In this document: piece after piece, positions 32,418 to 37,730 of the stretch
Position numbering within the stretch: position 1 is the first letter of the stretch
How the letters are laid out: every line of letters starts with the position of its first letter
NCBI GenBank assembly: GCA_027604005.1
Contig: JADGJT010000188.1
Coordinates: 2,049 to 39,778, forward strand
Source: Dinochytrium kinnereticum
Taxonomy: Eukaryota > Chytridiomycota > Chytridiomycetes > Chytridiales > Chytridiaceae
Direction: 5' to 3'
DNA: 37,730 bases
Program-made: the position numbers and the translations under genes
Notes under the pieces: generated by a model
What the model was told of the DNA's origin: nothing
The model's database searches: none
Seen by the model: only the letters and a program-made list of their open reading frames with translations

Positions 32418-33692
32418 TCACGTAGGCAACGCAGCAACTTGCCCCATCTTCTTCAAATATCGGTCCAACAAGATCTCAAAGTCCTTGATAACAAACGCAC
32501 AGATGACATTAAGAAAGAAAGCCGATATTCTTCTCAATCTCTCCAAAATCTGACTCTCCTGAAACCCTCCACCACCCTGATAACCCGAATCGATTGCCCT
32601 CTCAAAGTGATCCATCCATCCCTCCAAAAACTGCGTGTTGGTGAAAATACGGCTAAGAAGCTCAATGTACACAGATATGTCGGCCACCTTTTCGGCTTTG
32701 CGAGATCCAAGTGTCGAGAGACCTCTTGAGATCTTAGATCCCCATGTCAGGAACTTTGTCCCTGCCGTTTGACTCGTGGCGACCGACATGCTGTCACCTG
32801 CGATCGACGCATCTCCTGCCTTCCCAGACCTCTCAGGATCAAGATACCGCAGCTTCTTCACAAGGTTCTGTCGAATCCCATCAAGAAGGCTCTCAAACTC
32901 CTCCAAAAGCTGCCCAACAACATTGATCTGCCCAACATCCACATCAATGAACCGCTTTAACGACATGTGAATGCTTTCACAGGCATTAAACTTGGTCTCG
33001 ATCGCCACAAACTTTGCGCCAGACTGATACCAAACGTGTCTGGGGACGTACAGCTCGTTCGTGAGGAACCCTCCTGCCTTCATCGATCCTCCAAGCAGTC
33101 TCATCATCCAGAATGATCGTCTATCTCCATCTTTGGGGGGTTGCTCGGGCGGTCCCAGAGCCCCGGGGTCATCAACGATGATTGCGTCAAAGAATTGCTC
33201 GTACGATGCCAGCAAGGACGAGTCATCTTCGGCCAGTTCAGCGGAAATAGCAGTGTAAAGTCCAGTGTTGAATGCTCTCGCGCCGAACCCACTTCCATTG
33301 TAAACAGCCACAATGTGCGTTGGGAGGTTCACCAGCAGCTGAAACGTCAAAAGATGGGCAACCGTCAGCGCATCATCTCAAAACCAACAAGCTCAAAAAC
33401 ACAGGCATCCGTCCCAAGTCATCCTCACCAGATCAACTCTCTGAATATACGACGTCCTTAACTCCACCATCTTCTTCCGATCCTCCTCGGCAAGCACCGC
33501 AGCCCCTTGCTGCGCCTGCGGCTCCAACAGCCAGGTCTCATCCGCCTTGGCAAGCACATTCTCCATCGCCACAATACACTCTCGGTAAGCATCCAGCGCC
33601 TCCGCGTAGCAATGTTCGCCGTCAAAATGGACGGCCTCCCTCGCCTTTTGCAGCGCATAAGCGACCTGTGCACGGTTGTTGGTCTCCTCCAT
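32418..33692 (-). CDS. MIT-domain protein of unknown function
   Basis: Two exons (minus): 33692-33429 and 33338-32418; 394 residues. The N-terminus fits an MIT (microtubule-interacting and trafficking) three-helix domain: AQVAYALQKAREAVHFDGEH, YAEALDAYRECIVAMENVLA, then EEDRKKMVELRTSYIQRVDL. MIT domains bind ESCRT-III tails. The 300-residue C-terminal part is not recognised. It includes RSFWMMRLLGGSMKAGGFLT, ELYVPRHVWYQSGAKFVAIE, a helical stretch (SIHMSLKRFIDVDVG) and a final helical bundle with VADISVYIELLSRIFTNTQF. A Ser/Thr-rich loop lies around SGKAGDASIAGDSMSVATS. No AAA ATPase, deubiquitinase or PX domain is present, so a trafficking adaptor is the most that can be inferred. The gene is head-to-head with the NC2-alpha gene. 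Confidence 0.8.
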
Positions 33693-33776
33693 CAGGCTCT
33701 CCTACTCAAAAAATATAAAAAGGGGAGGTTCCCTCCCAGATTTCTCCTTTTGGTCGAAATATCAACTTTTGCTGGG
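33693..33776. promoter_or_regulatory. 84-bp head-to-head promoter with TATA-like box
   Basis: 84 bp separate the MIT-gene ATG (minus) and the NC2-alpha ATG (plus). A TATA-like tataaaa lies at 33714-33720, about 57 nt upstream of the plus-strand ATG, inside an A-rich run. It is followed by a CT-rich stretch. The TATA assignment is by sequence only. Confidence 0.5.
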
Positions 33777-34617
33777 ATGGGTAGGCGCAAGGAGAAGACG
33801 AGATTTCCCGTGGTAAGGCAGCGACCCCTTCCTCAACCCGCGCCGCGATGCCAGATGCGATTCATGAGAACAGCGTATGCGTCTGATGCTTTCCTGTTCA
33901 TAGGCGAGGATCAAGAAGATCATGCGGACAGATGATGATGTGGGGAAGGTGGCCCAGGTCACCCCTGTCCTGATATGTGAGCTCCTGGGGGCCCCTCCTC
34001 GCCGTCAACTCATTCTTCTTGCCTCATTTAATCGACAGCCAAAGCACTGGAACTCTTCATGCAAGCAATCGTGGACGAAACCTGCAAGTTCACAAGAGCG
34101 AAATGTGCAAAGAAGATGAGCGCTTCACATCTGTAAGCCATCATTCATTCTCATTCTAAGAGCGCACGCTATTGCGAAACCAAAACTTATACAGCCCCCG
34201 ACAAACAACACCGACCTTACCCTCTACTTCTTTTCTAACAGAAAAATGTGCATACTTCAAACCCCAAAGTTCGACTTCCTCAAGGACCTTGTCCAAAACA
34301 TCCCGGACCCTCTCGAAGGTGCCGCTGGCGGCGGCGACGACGAAGATGTGATAAAAGAAGGGGATTCGGAATCTGGACGCGGGAAGGGAAGAGGAAAAGG
34401 TCGGGGTGCCAAAGCAAGTGGCAGCACCCGCGGTCGCCGAAAGAGGTGAGATTTTTGTCTCGCATTCGTATCTTTTAGTTGTCTTTTGACGTGAATGTTA
34501 GTTTATTACCATGCAGTCTCTTACTTTTGTCTTCGCAGGAACAGCGCGGGTGGAGATGGAGACGGCGAGGCCCCAACCCCAACGGACGTAAAGGGCGAAG
34601 GAGACGGAGGCTTCTAG
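33777..34617 (+). CDS. DRAP1: NC2-alpha / DRAP1 histone-fold corepressor
   Basis: NC2-alpha (DRAP1; yeast Bur6) pairs with NC2-beta (DR1) and binds TBP on promoters, blocking or redistributing general factors. Five exons: 33777-33812, 33904-33976, 34039-34132, 34242-34445, 34539-34617; 161 residues. The histone fold is split over four exons: TRFPVARIKKIMRTDDDVGK, VTPVLISKALELFMQAIVDE, ETCKFTRAKCAKKMSASHL, then TPKFDFLKDLVQNIPDP. Each matches human DRAP1 (RFPPARIKKIMQTDEEIGK, SRALELFLESLL, TTSHLKQCI, FDFLKDLVASVPD). The C-terminus is Gly/Asp/Glu-rich with RGKGRGKGRG and ends GEGDGGF. The GRRKEK start also recalls ELOF1, but the next exon excludes it. Confidence 0.93.
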
Positions 34618-35265
34618 TATACCCTCCCAGCCTTTCTGTGCTGAACCAGGGGAAGATAACGCACGCCTTCTCAAGATACCTTCCTTCCCATGCTAACTTA
34701 CCCCCCTTTATAGAAAAAAATGCCCAGCAAACTCTACCCGCTCTCTCCTATTGCACATACAAACCAAGCCTTTGACGCAGAGTTGTCGCCCCTTATTGTT
34801 AAATAATGCCCCAACCATCTCTCCCTCGTCCTCCCCCGCCCGAAAAACAGAAAAAGAAGACGAAGAGAAGCAATAATGCTTCCCGATTGCTTATCTTTTG
34901 CTATTTACATTGGTTTAGTTGAAGAAAGAGTTAGTTTTGATCGCGTAGTTTCCAACGACGGCAGGATAGTCAAAAGCCGGCAGAGACCAAGGCAAGGTGA
35001 AGCCCTTTAACTGGTGGTTGCCATTTGCCAGACTTTGAATCCCCGTCAACTCAAAGGGCCAACCTCCATTCGCACGCATCCTTCAAACCCAGCCCAAATC
35101 ACACTCGTCTTTAGCCAACGGCACCCAGAGTACGTCGCGTATCTTGACGGAAAATGGAAGGAGGAAAAGACCGCCGAAGCGAGTCGATGAATGACTTTGT
35201 GAATGAGGGCAAAATCTATACTTCCCTATCAAGACAAACCTTTGTTCAACAGGGCACAAACCACG
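34618..35265. other. Spacer between NC2-alpha and ubinuclein genes
   Basis: 648 bp with the 3' flank of NC2-alpha and the promoter and leader of the next gene, both on the plus strand. An upstream in-frame ATG at 35203 could extend the ubinuclein N-terminus by 21 residues. An acceptor-like ttcaacag near 35,250 suggests instead that a leader intron may end there. Confidence 0.5.
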
Positions 35266-37730
35266 ATGAGCGTCCGCTTGGAGGTCAGCATCAGCCATTC
35301 CAGACCAAAGAACAACGTCTTCAACTGCCAAGAGCTCCTCCTTAAGGCCAATCCTCCCCCCATCGATGCGGAGCTGCCCCCAAAGCTTTCTGTGCTGGAG
35401 ACGTCCGCCGGTGATGGGGGTGCAAGGATGGTGGATACAGATAATGATGATGATGACGATGAGGATATGGAGGAAGGCGATGCAGAAGCACGGGTTAGAG
35501 CTTATTGCTTGACACCGAGGGGTTTTTATTGACTTTCTTTCGCTTGTAGAAGAAGAAGGGGCGGGAAGAGGACTATGATGTGGATGATGATTTCATTGAC
35601 GACAGCGACATGTTTTACCAAGACGGATCTTTCATGATACCCACAAAATCAAACTATGGGTACTTTGCCTGGCAAGGACCTGTGGAGAACTTTTTCGAAG
35701 AATAGTGAGCGTGAATGATTTCGTTCGCTGGTGGTCATTCGTCTAACTGACCCAATCTTTTGCACTTTTGTCTTTTGTTTTCACTCTTCTGCCTTTACCC
35801 TATTTTGTTATGGGCCCCACTCAGTGTACCCGACGTTTTTGAATCCCCGAAGCCTTCCACGTCAACCACCGCATCCGCAAAAAAGAAGAAAACACCCGCG
35901 GCAAGCAAATCAAAGAAATCAGATGCAAAACCGACCCCAGGACCATCAGCCTCATCCTCCTCAAAAGAGCCACAAAAAGAAACCACAGCAACGTCCTCGA
36001 AAGACCCTTCCATCTCTCAATCAGACCTCCCTGCATCCGAGCAGCCCAAACCCACCACCATGTCCGACCCAATATCAAAGCCAGAAACGCCTGTTGTGAA
36101 TGGAGACGCCAAAAAACGCAAAAAATCTCCCGCCAAAGAGGAGGGCGAGAAAAAACGGAGGAAACCTGCGGAAAAGAAAGGGGTGGATCAGAATGGCACT
36201 GTCACAATTGCTGCTGCTGGAGAAGCTGGGAAGGTAAGGGAAGTCTCGGTCGCTTCATCTTCGGCGCCGGCTCCAATGCAGGATGTCGTAGTGGAAATTG
36301 GGGGCTCCGATCCTGGCGGAGAGAGGTTGGATGTAAAGATCGAGGTGGCTGAGGGGGAGAAGAAGAAAAAGAAAAAGAAGAAAGAGAATGAGGTACGGAG
36401 CTTTTTTTTGAGTGTTTTTGTCTCTATCCCTTCAAATCTATCTTCTCTTAATCTTGATTGAACTTCCCCGCACTGAAAGTAGATGATCGCCTTTTTTGTT
36501 ATTTTTTATTTTTCGCAGCATTTCACTTATTAAAACTGTGTCCTTCCTTTTTGCAGTCAACCAATCAAGCCTACAATTCCGAAATCATGCAAAAACTCGA
36601 AATTTTACGAGAACAAGCTTTAAACGGTATATTTTGCTCACATCTTTTCGATTCTTCTTTCCTCCTGCTGTCTCTCTGACTTTTATTATCACTACAATTT
36701 TTTCTAAATCTTTTTAGAATCCTTCGAAGTCAAACGGCACTTCCCACCAGCACTTAAACCTCTGCTATTTGATGCAGCATGGGTCGCTGTGTCGTTTAAT
36801 TCTCTTGACTTGAATTTCGTTAAACATTTGAGGGAGTTTTTGCCCTATAATACCTTTACGTTAAAGGTAGACCCATATCCGTGTTACAAGATTTTGCCAT
36901 GTACTGATAAGAACTTTTTTTTTTTAAAATTTCTAGAAACTGACGGTGAAGATGCTAATTAGAGAGGGGATTGCTATTCTGCAGAAGGAGATGGAGAGGA
37001 TGTATCCGGAGATTCAGGGGAAGATCGGGGAGCTTTTAGCGAGCCAAGGTTAGCTTATACTCGAAACCTTTACCTTTACCTTTATAATTTCTCTGTGCTG
37101 TTTCTACGCTTTCTTCAATGCTTTTGCCCTGAAAATTTTTTTACCACTAATAATGTCCCTTTTTTTTTTTAATACTGACATGTAATCATTCTAGGCATTG
37201 ATGGTCCCTACGAAGCTCCACCACCGACCATCCTCCCACCACCAGTGAGTTTCTTCTACACATACTTTCCCCCTCCAATTTAAACTTATGTATTAATTTG
37301 TTTTGAAAAAAGGTGGTCGTCCCAGAAGGCTCTGAGGATCCCACTCTACCCCCGCCGACGGAATCATCATCAGAAACCCCTAAAAAGAAGTTTAGGTGGA
37401 CCGAGGAGCTGAGAATGTATTTATGGAATCTGCTGGCGATTGAGTGTGAATTGGCAGAGTTTTTCAATCAGTATCAGTTGAGTTCTTTTTTCTATTCCTT
37501 TTTAATTGGGGGGGTAAGGGGGGGGGGGTTGTTTGCACTTATCTTCCCATGTTTTCAAGACTGACAAGTGTGTTTCTTTTCTTTCTTCAGCGTTCTTGAA
37601 GGTGATGGAACAAAAACAACCGATATGAGTGTACGGAAAGCTGTTTATGCAAAGGTATTCATCCGCCCTGATCCTTCCATCAATGAATACCACTCCTTTT
37701 TCCTTACAATCTCCCCTTTCTTTTTCTTTT
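35266..37730 (+). CDS. Ubinuclein/Hpc2-type HIR complex subunit (3' partial)
   Basis: Ubinuclein/Hpc2 proteins belong to the HIR/HIRA complex, which deposits histone H3-H4 independently of replication. Exons in the window: 35266-35493, 35550-35704, 35825-36392, 36557-36626, 36718-36866, 36937-37048, 37195-37244, 37313-37470, 37591-37654; 518 residues so far, ending in an intron that leaves the window. The start MSVRLEVSISHSRPKNNVF resembles the ubinuclein N-terminal strand. An acidic run precedes the Hpc2-related domain (YDVDDDFIDDSDMFYQDG, then YGYFAWQGPVENFFEE), which binds HIRA. Exon 3 is a Ser/Lys-rich linker (about 190 residues) ending in a poly-Lys stretch. The later exons form the ubinuclein middle domain (LTVKMLIREGIAILQKEM, KKKFRWTEELRMYLWNLL, TTDMSVRKAVYAK). 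Start uncertain (35203 possible). Confidence 0.87.

Noticed and set aside
33777..33812. ELOF1 (elongation factor 1) from the MGRRKEK start
   Set aside because: The next exon reads ARIKKIMRTDDDVGK and no zinc-ribbon cysteines follow, which fits NC2-alpha.
1..37730. Transposons, tRNA or rRNA genes
   Set aside because: No transposase, reverse transcriptase or terminal repeats were noticed, no tRNA cloverleaf with conserved arms was found by eye, and there is no rRNA-like sequence. A tRNA scan could still reveal a short gene in the spacers.

Overview
The window comes from the nuclear genome of a zoosporic (flagellated) fungus, most probably a chytrid. Three things in the sequence support this. 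Nearly every gene is broken by short spliceosomal introns (about 75 in 37.7 kb, many of 42-60 nt). A velvet-domain regulator, a fungal family, is present. Two genes encode flagellar proteins: SPEF2/CPC1 of the central pair apparatus and the ciliary coiled-coil protein CFAP157. Identities rest on conserved motifs read by eye, and exon joins were checked for frame consistency; no database search was possible.

Left part (1-6,830). About 1.9 kb of non-coding DNA holds a dense cluster of microsatellites. It is followed by a plus-strand velvet gene whose velvet domain is split by about 345 residues of repetitive, low-complexity sequence. The next 2.4 kb (4,410-6,827) holds nothing I can identify.

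Middle part (6,828-24,469), all on the minus strand. In map order it holds EMC6 (ER membrane protein complex), an Ariadne-1 type RBR ubiquitin ligase, a TMEM245/AI-2E-like multipass membrane protein, an acidic leucine-rich-repeat protein, an RsmE-family rRNA uridine methyltransferase with an Arg-rich N-terminus, and a 26-exon SPEF2 gene (about 2,055 residues). One tentative 56-residue plus-strand gene sits between the Ariadne and TMEM245-like genes.

Right part (24,538-37,730). In map order it holds V-ATPase subunit H (+), a COA1-like mitochondrial assembly factor (-), 6-pyruvoyl-tetrahydropterin synthase (+), ribosomal protein uL22/RPL17 (-), CFAP157 (-), an MIT-domain protein (-), the NC2-alpha/DRAP1 histone-fold corepressor (+) and a ubinuclein/Hpc2-type histone-chaperone subunit (+, running off the window).

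Three neighbouring pairs are head-to-head with only 38-84 bp between start codons: SPEF2/V-ATPase H, COA1/PTPS and MIT/DRAP1. They must use very compact shared promoters. Other notable points are an RPL17 start codon split by an intron, three GC-AG introns, several in-frame stop-free introns, a 23-nt microexon, and a degenerate P-loop in the SPEF2 adenylate-kinase-like domain. I saw no transposon, tRNA, rRNA, CRISPR array or viral sequence.
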